A stretch of 64,000 nt of DNA from JAGNXB01 sp964471595 (lineage in GTDB: Bacteria; Bacteroidota; Bacteroidia; Chitinophagales; Saprospiraceae), in the NCBI GenBank assembly GCA_964471595.1, contig CAYYGN010000014.1, positions 1 through 64,000 of the forward strand. Reading direction: 5' to 3'. A program made the translations under genes and the position numbers. This document shows positions 54,601 through 62,603 of the stretch, one piece after another. The notes beneath the pieces are model-generated. The model was not told the origin of the DNA, did not search any database, and worked only from the letters and a program-made list of their open reading frames with translations. Position 1 is the stretch's first letter. Each line of letters starts with the position of its first letter.

Positions 54601-55493
54601 GCCTTTACCTGGTGTGGGATGACCCGCCTGTCACCCATTTGACCGATACTCTTTGTCCGGGAGCTTTTGTGGTTTTTCACAACGACACCTTGTCGATCCC
54701 CGGCATTTATTGTGATACATTCACAGACATGACAGGATGCGATAGTGTAGTCTGTTTGACCCTGGTGGCGGACTCCCTTCCGGTCATATTCGCCAACTGG
54801 ACGGACACCATATTGTGTGCCGGTCAACTCATATTGGCCCAACCTGTCCTTTCACCGCCTTGGGCCACTTTTGCATGGGAGGACAATTATCCGGAATTGG
54901 AACGTCTACTCACTGCTCCGGGGAATTACCAGCTCACAGCGACAAACTCCTGTGGAGAGATCGGGATCAGTTTTGCCCTTGTTGAACCCGAACCTCCTTC
55001 TGTTGCCCTGGGGCCAGACACTATCCTGTGTGCAGGGAGTGTTATTGTGCTCGAACCACAGGCTGTCGGCACCGGGACTGAAGGGTTCTGGACAGACGGA
55101 TTTGAGGAATGGACCCGGCCCGTGGACACGCCCGGCCTGTACGTATTTGTGGTGACAGACTTGTGTGACCGGACGGCGGCAGACTCCCTGGTGGTGGCAT
55201 TGGTCCAATGCGATCCTTGCAAGGTGGATATTCCCAATCTGTTCACACCCAATGGCGATGGCGTAAATGATGTATTCCGCCTCGTCACGAGTTGCCCTCT
55301 GGAAAATCCGCGCATGCGCATATTTGACCGTTGGGGCACTGTCGTTTATGACGGGCATGCCGTGAATCCCGGGTGGAATGGCGTTTTTCGCCAAACGCCA
55401 CAGCCCATGGAGGTCTATGCCTATGTGATTGAATATAACGATCCCCTGGAAGGCCCCAAAATATTGCGGGGGGATGTTACCTTGCTGCGTTGA
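48684..55493 (+). CDS. 2269-aa surface protein with T9SS type B sorting domain
   Basis: Signal peptide MKTGHILTVLLVAFLIFSAES, then many beta-sandwich modules with DUF11-like phrases (ATTVAVYLPCGMTYLPGS, VVDLPAGYVYEPGS, GATLPGGLTYIPG-like TATLPGGLTYIPGTAALS). An EF-hand-like DLDGNGQLSPGDSS is near residue 1445. Residues ~1600-1800 hold PKD/SprB-like units. Residues ~1830-2030 hold four ~62-residue repeats of the type D-x-[IFL]-C-x-G ... PG-x-[YF]-x-DT ... C. The last ~90 residues (IPNLFTPNGDGVNDVFRL ... IFDRWGTVVYDG ... ILRGDVTLLR) are the type B sorting domain. It is probably T9SS-exported; adhesive function is inferred. The ATG at 48684 starts the signal. Confidence 0.9.
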   Translation: MKTGHILTVLLVAFLIFSAESQTILFPSVSEKPTVCQPHTFTFSVFQNSANPLPATTVAVYLPCGMTYLPGSVVGLAEQDLGTPQVPVFMTESIPAGSTKEVTLEVDIPCESLHACLDSGKLFFLTVRIGEGADTLVFPSDPFNLETPHLVITKVDDQIMMGHQGQVLERKVHVRNTRLGKLSTFTYFNFYGEGVNIEVNQGSDIGGVPGEVRRLFSGPDFALSGNGDAYLDFNEEVIITERITVDACPEDKDKVLSEILVRWGCAADFCQSVSQQTLIRVSSAGTGGAVHLLEAELYAPACRTNTSTRQKLVLKDTSATQPMVNVRLTLWENGLFRKFSTENYSATLNGVPVSHQFGPLDTNSCGQTGAASDTLFIPLIQPGDELMIEWDAYDCKDIPCLPGEIVLRWWITYESPCNVASDYYQNDAGQFNFPVPRLATIVSSPLYDGSVLTGGEAILTRLQIYSGNLLDEGTYLKIQLDLPCGFSFQDTTFQIFNQNPIAKSVFPTNSTTRYELTYATPFPDSLAFLDMSLLYTCDTLCSNISCADSLITSCQTNCPVATDFASIIIITGLGGDADCPIATMDNHCNSLLFQTNCRKGVCLDTLFGYFDFNMALERISLGQPDNDQNFKPDPGGTLNPQLIRLDRMIAGDTILLQHRGVIRVEMKDTVFERLSIRHEFSLEDVFQIKESEALQELAKLSDPQTGFVALNAQIRIHPHNSPLVWTATVPIVFDSLSQRNLIVADLAAIRHTHPSFPSDYRYSDMDSIEILAWYRLDHNPHAYPTFFNHIITVGFNAKAFLSSGPAFRARESSACQCRKANVEVGNVRFEIGRDDRVFPLCAATIKDYGMFIHFSTLPNFFPYEYKPPIDSFLQLGITARDFTITNVRITSIRVNGITTNLNQSVPVPDLIQNEYQLKPDPFLRNHWEESNVIFFRFDLHKDLCELLPSDSDYPVAQAVLKTFRMRPFGLTEQKPTQLILNWEYTQPEMEITLCDQTFYDERMSWMVQLTNCGKITPFLREIDRLWLHVESSGKSIDSLQIKRYPQGDLLTENGDWFDFGPLGVCDTQFVVIEALNKSCHREELTISTGWSCDEEDPLSAPCVKRTITCQFFTPPGVLESQVDTDTLVAPLCTPMPLSHSLYLNADLGAAFATGVTATLPGGLTYIPGTAALSWPGNTGLFFPINDPAILPGGQLYWSLADWLMPPSGSLPGTLSHPFHLAELQFQTLTDCDFVSGSRIIYTFSGQQVCGSAANTLVRISGPYQLEGVFPPHELSLGVSWHTPSACDDFIEVTIDLVSGNVNTSDEQLVVDLPAGYVYEPGSTVTNLGQMEPIVNYQQLVWHLEPGLPATQITFRLLLEPGAGCKPVIIPVYSTAEVQAFCTGSGSSCPVKVLTASRYLTVHLDRPTFAIASVDAIWDQGSVIVKGVIAQTGGTAPGSGMAGLYLDLDGNGQLSPGDSSLYSQPFAFQNAEDLSVLFPHLNLAPEDWCRLMVVIRAEESCACQTVTQSISKPIVFPDYHASTTCWNDTLSLGRPSVDGVQYLWMGNHISCDTCATTLFTAYHTADTVLTESLLLTEVYPDGCILTFEYLITVLPKPHLLNPDESVCAGDTLLLIAAGGFMYAWEGPQILASGDGFLTAIPSMPSTYYVTITDMAGCLTTDSAMVEVISFPSAPAGQDKTYCHQFEAFLEAQEWPGYTYYWVNANNQLSDPSHPNPQILVPISYSYILEMAKGHCQIRDTVDIRFDPPESIAGLPDTLHACLGDTVRFSLPEAWVYEWVPGYTWLCLNQNCSEVQIPVSQYWEFLVTATDSNGCSVSQSVVIIPETEEAVNIYQTRICEGNFIVISGDTVSLPGMYCDTVVVGSGCLYISCVQLEYSPPVITAWVDSFCSGGYYLFQGDTLYTPGTFLDTIVLTDGCIEIISLDLQIIPPDTMLVTDTICAGGIYEFHGSLITEEGIHCVTLVPPDPDCEEIHCLYLVWDDPPVTHLTDTLCPGAFVVFHNDTLSIPGIYCDTFTDMTGCDSVVCLTLVADSLPVIFANWTDTILCAGQLILAQPVLSPPWATFAWEDNYPELERLLTAPGNYQLTATNSCGEIGISFALVEPEPPSVALGPDTILCAGSVIVLEPQAVGTGTEGFWTDGFEEWTRPVDTPGLYVFVVTDLCDRTAADSLVVALVQCDPCKVDIPNLFTPNGDGVNDVFRLVTSCPLENPRMRIFDRWGTVVYDGHAVNPGWNGVFRQTPQPMEVYAYVIEYNDPLEGPKILRGDVTLLR

Positions 55494-55537
55494 TGGCCCT
55501 GATGACCGATCCGGCCGGAGGATAGCCCCGGTTGCCC

Positions 55538-55545
55538 TATCTTTA
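55538..55545 (+). promoter_or_regulatory. -7-like box for the metalloprotease
   Basis: TATCTTTA, 14 bases before the ATG at 55560. Confidence 0.4.
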
Positions 55546-55559
55546 GGGAAAATTGGTGT

Positions 55560-57986
55560 ATGATCCGTTGGTTGACCCTGCTGCTTGGACTTTGTATTTC
55601 TTTGGTTTCCTTTGCCCAGGAAGACACCGAAAATGGTGACAAGTCGGGAGAAAAGGAAAAGACCTCCGCCACCCCCAAATCCCGTTACAAGGAATACGAA
55701 AAAGTCATCCTTCCGACCGCGCAAACGCAAAAAGGGGTGATCGATGTCCATCAGGTAGAAGGCAAGTACTATTTCGAATTGCCCTTCACACTCCTGGAAA
55801 AGGAATTTCTGATCGTCAGCCGGATATCCGGTTTTGTCAAAGGACTCAATTTTGGTGGTGCGGGCATGAAATCGCGACCCCAACAGGTCATCCGCTTCCA
55901 AAGACTGGACAACAAAATTTTGGTCCGGTCCGTCTCCTATCACAGTGTTGCCTCCGAAGAAGACCCGGTCTATCGATCTGTCCGAAACAACAATTTCGAA
56001 CCTGTGGTGGCCGCATTGGACATCCAATGTTTTGACAAGGACAGCACGCGTTTCGTGATCGAGGTGACCCCGTTGTTCACCACCGACATTCCCATGATCG
56101 GCGCTTTGTCCGAGGAGCAGCGGAAAGAATTCCAGATCGGCAATCTGGATGCCAAGCGCAGTTTGATATCCTCCATTCGCGCCTTCCCCGAGAATGTCGA
56201 AGTGCGCCACATCCTGACTTACACCGGTAAAAATCTACCCGACAACGCCCTTACCGGATCGCTGAGCCTGGAGATGAACCAGTCCATCATCCGGCTACCG
56301 GAAAAACCCTGGCAGGCCCGTTTGTTCGATCCGAGGGTGGGCTATTTCAGCATCCAGCAGACGAATTACAGCCTGGACGAACAAAAGGCAGCTTCCCGAC
56401 GGTTTATCACCCGCTGGCGGCTGGAACCCAGCGACTGGACAGCCTATGCGAGAGGCGAAATCGTCGAACCGGTCAAGCCAATCATCTATTATGTGGACCC
56501 CGCCACTCCAAGGAAATGGGTACCCTATCTCCTCCAGGGCATCAATGACTGGCAAAAAGCCTTCGAGGCTGCAGGATTCCGCAATGCCATCATTGGCAAA
56601 GTGGCGCCTACCCCCGAAGAAGACCCCGACTGGAGCCCCGAAGACGTGCGCTTTTCCGTCATCCGCTATATCACGACCGACATCCAGAATGCCCAGGGTC
56701 CTCATGTCCATGATCCGCGCACCGGAGAAATCCTGGAGAGCGACATCCTATGGTATCACAACGTCATGAATCTCCTGCGCAATTGGTTTTTCGTTCAGAC
56801 CGCCGCCGGAAACCCCGATGCGCGAATGCCGAAATTTTCGGACGAGTTGATGGGCGAATTGATCCGTTTTGTGTGCGCCCATGAAGTGGGCCATACCCTG
56901 GGTTTGCCGCACAACATGGGTTCCAGCAGCGCTTACCCGGTAGATTCCTTGCGAAGCCCCGCATTCACCTGTGCCATGGGCACGGCTCCATCCATCATGG
57001 ATTACGCGCGCTTCAATTATATCGCCCAACCGGAAGACAAAGGAGTATGCCTCTTCCCTGCCATTGGACCTTACGACAAGTGGTCGATCGAATACGGATA
57101 CCGGCTGATCCCGGGGATTACCGATCCTCAGGTGGAGAAACCAGTGCTGCACCGATGGATTACTGAAAGGGCCGGAAATCCTGTATATTTCTACGGCAGA
57201 CAAACGGGTGATCCCCACGATCCGCGCGCCCAAACCGAAGACCTGGGAGATGATGCGATCAAGGCAAGCCGGTACGGTATCGCCAATCTTCGCATTTTGA
57301 TGGAAAATCTGCCTGATTGGTCCACGGCGGAAGGCGAATTCTACCTGGATCTCGCCGAGTTGTACGGACAGGTGATGGCACAGTGGCGGCGATATGGCGG
57401 ACATGTGGCCGCGCACATCGGTGGTGTTTATGACAATCCGAAAACCGCTGACCAGGAAGGTGCCGTGTTCACCCCCGTTCCCCAGTACCGCCAGCGGGAA
57501 GCCATGGCTTATCTCCAGCAGGAATTTTTTCGAACGCCTGACTGGATGTTCCATGTTGAAATCCTCGAAAAAACAGAATCACAAGGTGTGCTCGGACGGT
57601 TGGGCAACGCGCAATCCTCGCTCATGGACATGTTGCTCCGGGAAACCCGGCTCGCACGAATCCAGCAGCAGGAAACCCTCTATGGATCGGCCGCCTATGG
57701 CATGAGCGAACATTTCGACCTCCTGACCACCGGAATTTTCGAAGACTGGGAAAAAAGTGAAAAGGACCCCGCCAGGAGGCAGGTACAGGCCAGTCTTATC
57801 AATGCTTATGCCAGTCTCCTGCAGGAAGGGAAGGTCAACAAGGATGCCGTTGGCCAAGCCCGGCTTCAACTTCTTCGCATCGGGGAAATGGTGGCCAGGC
57901 CTGCCAAAAAACACCGCAACCCGGTCATTCAGGCTCATGCTGCCGATTTGCAAGCACGTATAAAAAAAGTCCTTGACCCCCAATAA
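55560..57986 (+). CDS. Exported zinc-dependent metalloprotease (DUF5117/DUF4953 family)
   Basis: 808 residues. Signal peptide MIRWLTLLLGLCISLVSFAQ. The N-terminal ~300 residues match the DUF5117/5118-type propeptide region. The zinc site is HEVGHTLGLPHN near 440, extended like a metzincin HExxHxxGxxH, with the downstream Met-turn SIMDYARFNY near 478. The C-terminal ~250 residues are helical, with no assigned domain. It probably degrades extracellular or periplasmic proteins. It lies 67 bp after a large surface-protein gene and 103 bp before an S9 peptidase, all on the same strand. Confidence 0.9.
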   Translation: MIRWLTLLLGLCISLVSFAQEDTENGDKSGEKEKTSATPKSRYKEYEKVILPTAQTQKGVIDVHQVEGKYYFELPFTLLEKEFLIVSRISGFVKGLNFGGAGMKSRPQQVIRFQRLDNKILVRSVSYHSVASEEDPVYRSVRNNNFEPVVAALDIQCFDKDSTRFVIEVTPLFTTDIPMIGALSEEQRKEFQIGNLDAKRSLISSIRAFPENVEVRHILTYTGKNLPDNALTGSLSLEMNQSIIRLPEKPWQARLFDPRVGYFSIQQTNYSLDEQKAASRRFITRWRLEPSDWTAYARGEIVEPVKPIIYYVDPATPRKWVPYLLQGINDWQKAFEAAGFRNAIIGKVAPTPEEDPDWSPEDVRFSVIRYITTDIQNAQGPHVHDPRTGEILESDILWYHNVMNLLRNWFFVQTAAGNPDARMPKFSDELMGELIRFVCAHEVGHTLGLPHNMGSSSAYPVDSLRSPAFTCAMGTAPSIMDYARFNYIAQPEDKGVCLFPAIGPYDKWSIEYGYRLIPGITDPQVEKPVLHRWITERAGNPVYFYGRQTGDPHDPRAQTEDLGDDAIKASRYGIANLRILMENLPDWSTAEGEFYLDLAELYGQVMAQWRRYGGHVAAHIGGVYDNPKTADQEGAVFTPVPQYRQREAMAYLQQEFFRTPDWMFHVEILEKTESQGVLGRLGNAQSSLMDMLLRETRLARIQQQETLYGSAAYGMSEHFDLLTTGIFEDWEKSEKDPARRQVQASLINAYASLLQEGKVNKDAVGQARLQLLRIGEMVARPAKKHRNPVIQAHAADLQARIKKVLDPQ

Positions 57987-58089
57987 CAGGTGACAATCCT
58001 GTGTTTGTCCTTTTGATTTCACCGGCAAACCTTGCCCGTGACTTGTATGTAATCCGGCCAAACGAACCTGCCCTGCAAACCAAAATCCC

Positions 58090-60738
58090 ATGTGGCAACA
58101 CCCACTTTTGTTCTGTCTCATTATGCTCACATTCATGCCTTTGACCACTGACGGTCAGACCACTCCCCTGCTCGATCGCGATCTTTTTTTCGGGAATCCT
58201 GAAATCAGCGGCGGCCAGCTGAGTCCGGACGGGCGCTGGATCGCGTTCATGAAAGAATACGGGGGCATCATGAATATTTGGGTCAAGGCATTCGACGCGC
58301 CGTTTGACCAGGCCCGCCCCCTGACTGACAGCAAAAGGCCCCTCTACGGTTTTTTCTGGTCTTACGACGGCAAATACATCCTTTACGTTCGCGACAAGGA
58401 CGGCGACGAAAACATCAATGTTTTTGCGGTGGATCCTGCGGCGGTCAACGCTGATGGGTCCATTCCCTCCTCGCGCAACCTCACCCCGCTGGAGGAAGTG
58501 ACAGCCCAGATCTATGCCGTCAGCCTCAATAATCCCGATCTCCTGATGATAGGACTCAATGACCGGGACCAAGCGTGGCACGATCTGTACAGGCTTTCCA
58601 TCTCTACCGGCGAACGTACCCTCCTTTATGAAAACAAGGACCGGATTACTGCCTACGACTTTGATTGGGACGACAACCTTCGTCTCTTGTACCGCACGGA
58701 CGAACAGGGGACCACTACACTTTTACGGATGGACGGACCTGAAAAACTGACGCCCATTTACGAAACCCTGGTCACCGAACAGGCTTATGTAACCGGTTGG
58801 TCGGCCGACAATTCCAGGGCCTATCTGGTATCCAACAAAGGCGATCTGAACCTGTCCACACTCTTTCTCCTCGACCCGGTCACCGGTATCATGGAGGAGG
58901 TGGAGAAGGACCCTCTCGACAGGGTGGACCTGGGGAGCACCTTGTGGGATCCCTACACTCGCCGACTGATCAATACCTCCTATACCGATGACCGCACACG
59001 GATTTACTGGAGGGATAAAGAGCTGGAGGCGGATTACACTTACCTGCGCTCCCGCTTCCCGGGGCGCGAAATCAGTATCCAAAGTGCCACCCTGGATTTA
59101 CGCCGATTTCTGGTGACCGTATGGGGCGACCGGTATGCCTCCGAATCCTGGTTTTTCGACCGGACGGACCGCAGGCTTATTCTGCAATACACACCAAGGC
59201 CGAAACTCAAGGAGGTTGAAGCCCACCTTTCCGAAATGAAGCCTGTGCGGTATCCCAGCAGCGACGGATTGGAGATCCCCGCCTATCTCACGCTGCCCCA
59301 GGGTACAACCGGTAAAAATCTGCCGACCGTCATTCTGGTCCATGGCGGACCCAAAGGCCCGAGGGACAACTGGGGGTACAATGCGGAAGCGCAATTTCTC
59401 GCCAACCGGGGATACGCCGTTCTCCAACCCAATTTTCGCGCCAGCGGGGGGTATGGCAAGGCCTTCCTCAATGCCGGCGATCTGCAATGGGGAAAGCTGA
59501 TGCAGGACGATCTCACCTGGGGCGTCAGATATCTGGTCGAACAGGGTATCGCTCACCCTAACAAGGTGGTGATCATGGGCGGCAGCTATGGCGGTTATGC
59601 CACACTTGCAGGGCTCGCTTTTACTCCGGACCTCTATGCCGCGGGTGTGGATATCGTGGGTCCCAGCAACCTGTTCACCCTGTTGGCCTCCGTACCCGCC
59701 TATTGGGAAGCCGGCCGTGCCTTTCTGTACGGCATGGTGGGCGACCCCCGCACCGAGGAAGGGGAAGCCCGCATTCGCGAAGCCAGCCCCTTGTTCTCAG
59801 CCGACCGGATAAAAAAGCCTTTGCTGATCATCCAGGGCGCCAATGACCCCCGGGTGAAAAAAGCGGAGGCTGATCAGATCGTGATCGCGCTCAGGGAAAA
59901 AGGAGACAAAGTCAGCTACCTCCTGGCGGATGATGAAGGTCACGGATTTGCCAAGCCGGTCAACAAGATGGCCATGTACGCCGAGGTGGAACGGTTTCTC
60001 GCCGAGGTGGTCGGCGGACGTTATCAGCGTGAAATGCCGGATGATGTCGCACGTCGACTCCAAGAATTACGGGTGGATGTGTCAACGGTGGTTTTCACGC
60101 CGAAGGAGGAGGTAGCTTCCACCCAGGAAATACCCGTCATCTCGACCCGTTGGAAGGAAGGCGACGCCACTTACGAAGTCAGCATGGAGGTCCAGGGGCA
60201 AAAATTCCCGATGGAAATAACCAGGACTGTCCGGCTATCTGAAGGCAAATGGATTGTACGCGAGGAGACCAACGGTCCCATGGGCCAAGTCCAGGACGAA
60301 TTTTGGTATGACACTGCACTTAAACCCCTGCAAAGAGTGATCAACCAAATGGGCCAAAATATCAGCATGCAATTCAAACCCCGATCCGTGGCCCTTGACC
60401 TGATGGGGCAATCGATGGAAATTGCCATGGAAAAAGCTTACCTGCCGGAGGGGCCCGGGATGGATATGCTGGTGGCCGGGATGCCCCTGAGTACGGGATA
60501 TTCGGTCGTCTTCGACATGCCCGATCTGAACGCCCTGAATCCCAAACAAGTGCGCCTTCGCGTCACCGGCGAGGAAGCCATCGAAGGGCAACAAACCCTG
60601 GTGGTGGAGATCGTGGCTATCGAAAATGAAAATGACCGAATGACCCTGTGGATCGACACGACCAATGGATGGGCCGTTCGTACCGAACAATTGCTGCCGG
60701 CCATGATGGGCGCCAAAATGACCATGGACAGAAAATAG
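58090..60738 (+). CDS. S9-family prolyl-oligopeptidase-like peptidase with C-terminal extension
   Basis: 882 residues. Signal peptide (LLFCLIMLTFMPLTTDG), then a WD40-like beta-propeller (about 30-390; SPDGRWIAFMKE, SYDGKYILYVRDKDGDEN). The alpha/beta-hydrolase follows with Ser in GGSYGGYA near 500, Asp in GANDPRVKKAE near 584 and His in DEGHGFAKP near 617. Beyond ~660 lies an unusual ~220-residue beta-rich tail (DDVARRLQEL...; GDATYEVSMEVQGQ; PGMDMLVAGMPLSTGY) resembling DUF3108-like lipoprotein-binding folds, which normal S9 enzymes lack. It probably cleaves short peptides in the periplasm. It is followed after 4 bp by the nuclease gene. Confidence 0.92.
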   Translation: MWQHPLLFCLIMLTFMPLTTDGQTTPLLDRDLFFGNPEISGGQLSPDGRWIAFMKEYGGIMNIWVKAFDAPFDQARPLTDSKRPLYGFFWSYDGKYILYVRDKDGDENINVFAVDPAAVNADGSIPSSRNLTPLEEVTAQIYAVSLNNPDLLMIGLNDRDQAWHDLYRLSISTGERTLLYENKDRITAYDFDWDDNLRLLYRTDEQGTTTLLRMDGPEKLTPIYETLVTEQAYVTGWSADNSRAYLVSNKGDLNLSTLFLLDPVTGIMEEVEKDPLDRVDLGSTLWDPYTRRLINTSYTDDRTRIYWRDKELEADYTYLRSRFPGREISIQSATLDLRRFLVTVWGDRYASESWFFDRTDRRLILQYTPRPKLKEVEAHLSEMKPVRYPSSDGLEIPAYLTLPQGTTGKNLPTVILVHGGPKGPRDNWGYNAEAQFLANRGYAVLQPNFRASGGYGKAFLNAGDLQWGKLMQDDLTWGVRYLVEQGIAHPNKVVIMGGSYGGYATLAGLAFTPDLYAAGVDIVGPSNLFTLLASVPAYWEAGRAFLYGMVGDPRTEEGEARIREASPLFSADRIKKPLLIIQGANDPRVKKAEADQIVIALREKGDKVSYLLADDEGHGFAKPVNKMAMYAEVERFLAEVVGGRYQREMPDDVARRLQELRVDVSTVVFTPKEEVASTQEIPVISTRWKEGDATYEVSMEVQGQKFPMEITRTVRLSEGKWIVREETNGPMGQVQDEFWYDTALKPLQRVINQMGQNISMQFKPRSVALDLMGQSMEIAMEKAYLPEGPGMDMLVAGMPLSTGYSVVFDMPDLNALNPKQVRLRVTGEEAIEGQQTLVVEIVAIENENDRMTLWIDTTNGWAVRTEQLLPAMMGAKMTMDRK

Positions 60739-60742
60739 GGCC

Positions 60743-61330
60743 ATGAAGCACCAGATGTGGACATTTTCTTTCCGGACACGATACGTCAGGGCTGGCTGCG
60801 GGATTCGGTCATGGGTTCGGGCGGTATCCGTCCTGATCCTGGTGTTCGGATTGTCGGGTGCTTCCTGTTCGTCCGGTTCATCGGCAGACCCTGCCCCGCA
60901 GGGTGTCAAAAAAGTTTGGAAGGGCAATGTCGTCAGCATTACGGACGGCGACACTTTCGATGTCCTGAACGGCAGGGAAAAGACCCGCATTCGTCTGGAA
61001 GGCATTGATTGTCCGGAGAAGAAACAGCCCTTTGGTCAACGCGCGCGACAAGCGCTTTCCGAATTGTGTTTCCGTCAACGTGTCCGGGTGGAAGAGACGG
61101 GACGCGACCGCAACCGGCGGGTCATCGCGCGGGTCTACCTGGAAGACGGTCGCTGCATCAACCATGAAATGCTGCGCCAGGGCATGGCCTGGCACTTCAC
61201 CCGTTATTCGGATGATCCCGAATACGCCGCTCTGGAACGCCGGGCCAGGATACTGCGGCAGGGCCTGTGGGCCGATACTAATCCCGTTGCTCCCTGGGAA
61301 TGGAGGACCCGCAAAAGAAAAGCCCAATGA
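60743..61330 (+). CDS. Exported thermonuclease-like (SNase) nuclease
   Basis: 195 residues. A hydrophobic N-terminus ending SGASCSSGSS suggests a lipoprotein, although its -3 position is not a classic lipobox. The staphylococcal-nuclease fold is clear: VSITDGDTFDV, RIRLEGIDCPEKKQPFG, the Arg/Glu pair region RVEETGRDRNRRVIARVYL, and YAALERRARILRQGLW. Such enzymes cut DNA and RNA with calcium. Its ATG lies 4 bp after the S9 stop, so both genes probably share a transcript. It may scavenge extracellular nucleic acid. Confidence 0.9.
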   Translation: MKHQMWTFSFRTRYVRAGCGIRSWVRAVSVLILVFGLSGASCSSGSSADPAPQGVKKVWKGNVVSITDGDTFDVLNGREKTRIRLEGIDCPEKKQPFGQRARQALSELCFRQRVRVEETGRDRNRRVIARVYLEDGRCINHEMLRQGMAWHFTRYSDDPEYAALERRARILRQGLWADTNPVAPWEWRTRKRKAQ

Positions 61331-61354
61331 CTCTTGTGCGGGTCATTTCCGCCA

Positions 61355-62602
61355 TTATCGCGGACCGAATACATGCAGGGTAAATGGCACCCACAAACGC
61401 CGTTGCTGTCCGTCGGCATCCAAGATGATCATGTCCTCCCAATAAAGGGTTACATTTTCCGGGATTCGGTTCACCAAATCCGCCAATAGGCCTGGCTGCC
61501 TGCCGTCAATCAGATACTGGCGGATTTCCCCTTCGGGTGGCACCACCGATACGCGGGCCTGAAGAACGGAAAGGGGCTTCCTCTCTTTTTCAAAAATGAG
61601 CGGATGGCTGGTGGCCGCCAGAAATTCTTCTCTTCGGACAAACAATCCTGCCGGATCCACTCGTAGGGAATCCCAGACCAAAAAAATGCCCATTCGCCAC
61701 GACACGATCATATCCCCGACCCGAAACGGGTCAACCGGCGGATGGGACAACAAGGTATCCACAGCGGCAACATCGCCCACAGGCACCACCAAATCCTCAT
61801 CCCCGATAAAACGGCTGTCCGTACGGAAACCGGGAATCGGCACCAGCTCATATCGGGGAAGCGTGGCATACTTGTCTTTGATCCGGTCTATATCAGGCGC
61901 TTGAGGATTGTACCTGAACATTTTGGATGGCCATCGGGATTGATCCACCACTTGCCAGTCACTATAGTCCTCCCCCCGGTCGATCATCGGCTCGACCCGG
62001 TAGCGCGGCCGAAAATTCTCCCAGGGATTATGCACCTTGATGACGAGACTGGACAATACAATGCCGGTCGATTTGTTGGCCGGGGTATAAAACGTGATTT
62101 TGTCCCCCATTTTCAGGTTGTTGGCGAGCGCAAATTTGGTAGGGACATCCAGAAAATAAACGGTTTGTTGGGTCAGGACTGATTCCTGACCTGCAAGTAT
62201 CAACGGGAATCCGGATCGATAAAATCCGCCGGTCAAGGCGTCCGGTTCCGTTGGGAAAACCGGAAATGCCCCGGTACTGTCCACGAGCCCGAAAGGAAGC
62301 GGGTCACCCTGCAGGACACTGCGCGCCAAAAGCCCTCGGAGAAAATAGGGTTTGCCATTTTGGAAAAACCGGATCGGTTCATGCATGAGCCGGAATATTT
62401 CTTCCAGGGGAATTTCGATTTCCGCGCGGAAATAATAAGGCGGCGACCACAGGTGGAGGGGAATGTGATATTCGCCCCAGGCCATTGTCAATTTGTTGTC
62501 CTGCCTTGCGGGATTATGGTTGGGTTGACCAGATAGGGGCAGATGCCAACAGGTCATGCCGATAAAGCTCACCAGGAAAATGAATGAATTCATGCCACGC
62601 AT
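61355..62602 (-). CDS. Exported protein of unknown function, co-translated with an ABC transporter
   Basis: 415 residues from the ATG at 62602. The signal peptide (MNSFIFLVSFIGMTCWHLPLSG/Q) begins at an internal Met; the upstream ATG is chosen because it lies one base after the ATPase stop (TGA-G-ATG), and the two are probably translated together. The N-terminal region has the phrases NNLKMGDKITFYTPANKS and FRVGDMIVSWRMG, vaguely like the periplasmic (MacB_PCD-type) domains of FtsX-like proteins; no FtsX membrane helices are present. No other family is recognised. Given the operon, it may be an accessory protein of the importer, but this is inference. Confidence 0.72.
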   Translation of the reverse strand: MRGMNSFIFLVSFIGMTCWHLPLSGQPNHNPARQDNKLTMAWGEYHIPLHLWSPPYYFRAEIEIPLEEIFRLMHEPIRFFQNGKPYFLRGLLARSVLQGDPLPFGLVDSTGAFPVFPTEPDALTGGFYRSGFPLILAGQESVLTQQTVYFLDVPTKFALANNLKMGDKITFYTPANKSTGIVLSSLVIKVHNPWENFRPRYRVEPMIDRGEDYSDWQVVDQSRWPSKMFRYNPQAPDIDRIKDKYATLPRYELVPIPGFRTDSRFIGDEDLVVPVGDVAAVDTLLSHPPVDPFRVGDMIVSWRMGIFLVWDSLRVDPAGLFVRREEFLAATSHPLIFEKERKPLSVLQARVSVVPPEGEIRQYLIDGRQPGLLADLVNRIPENVTLYWEDMIILDADGQQRRLWVPFTLHVFGPR

Positions 62603-62603
62603 C

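Noticed and set aside
54906..56210. 434-codon open frame on the minus strand
   Set aside because: It crosses the boundary of two well-supported plus-strand genes and has no domain or signal.
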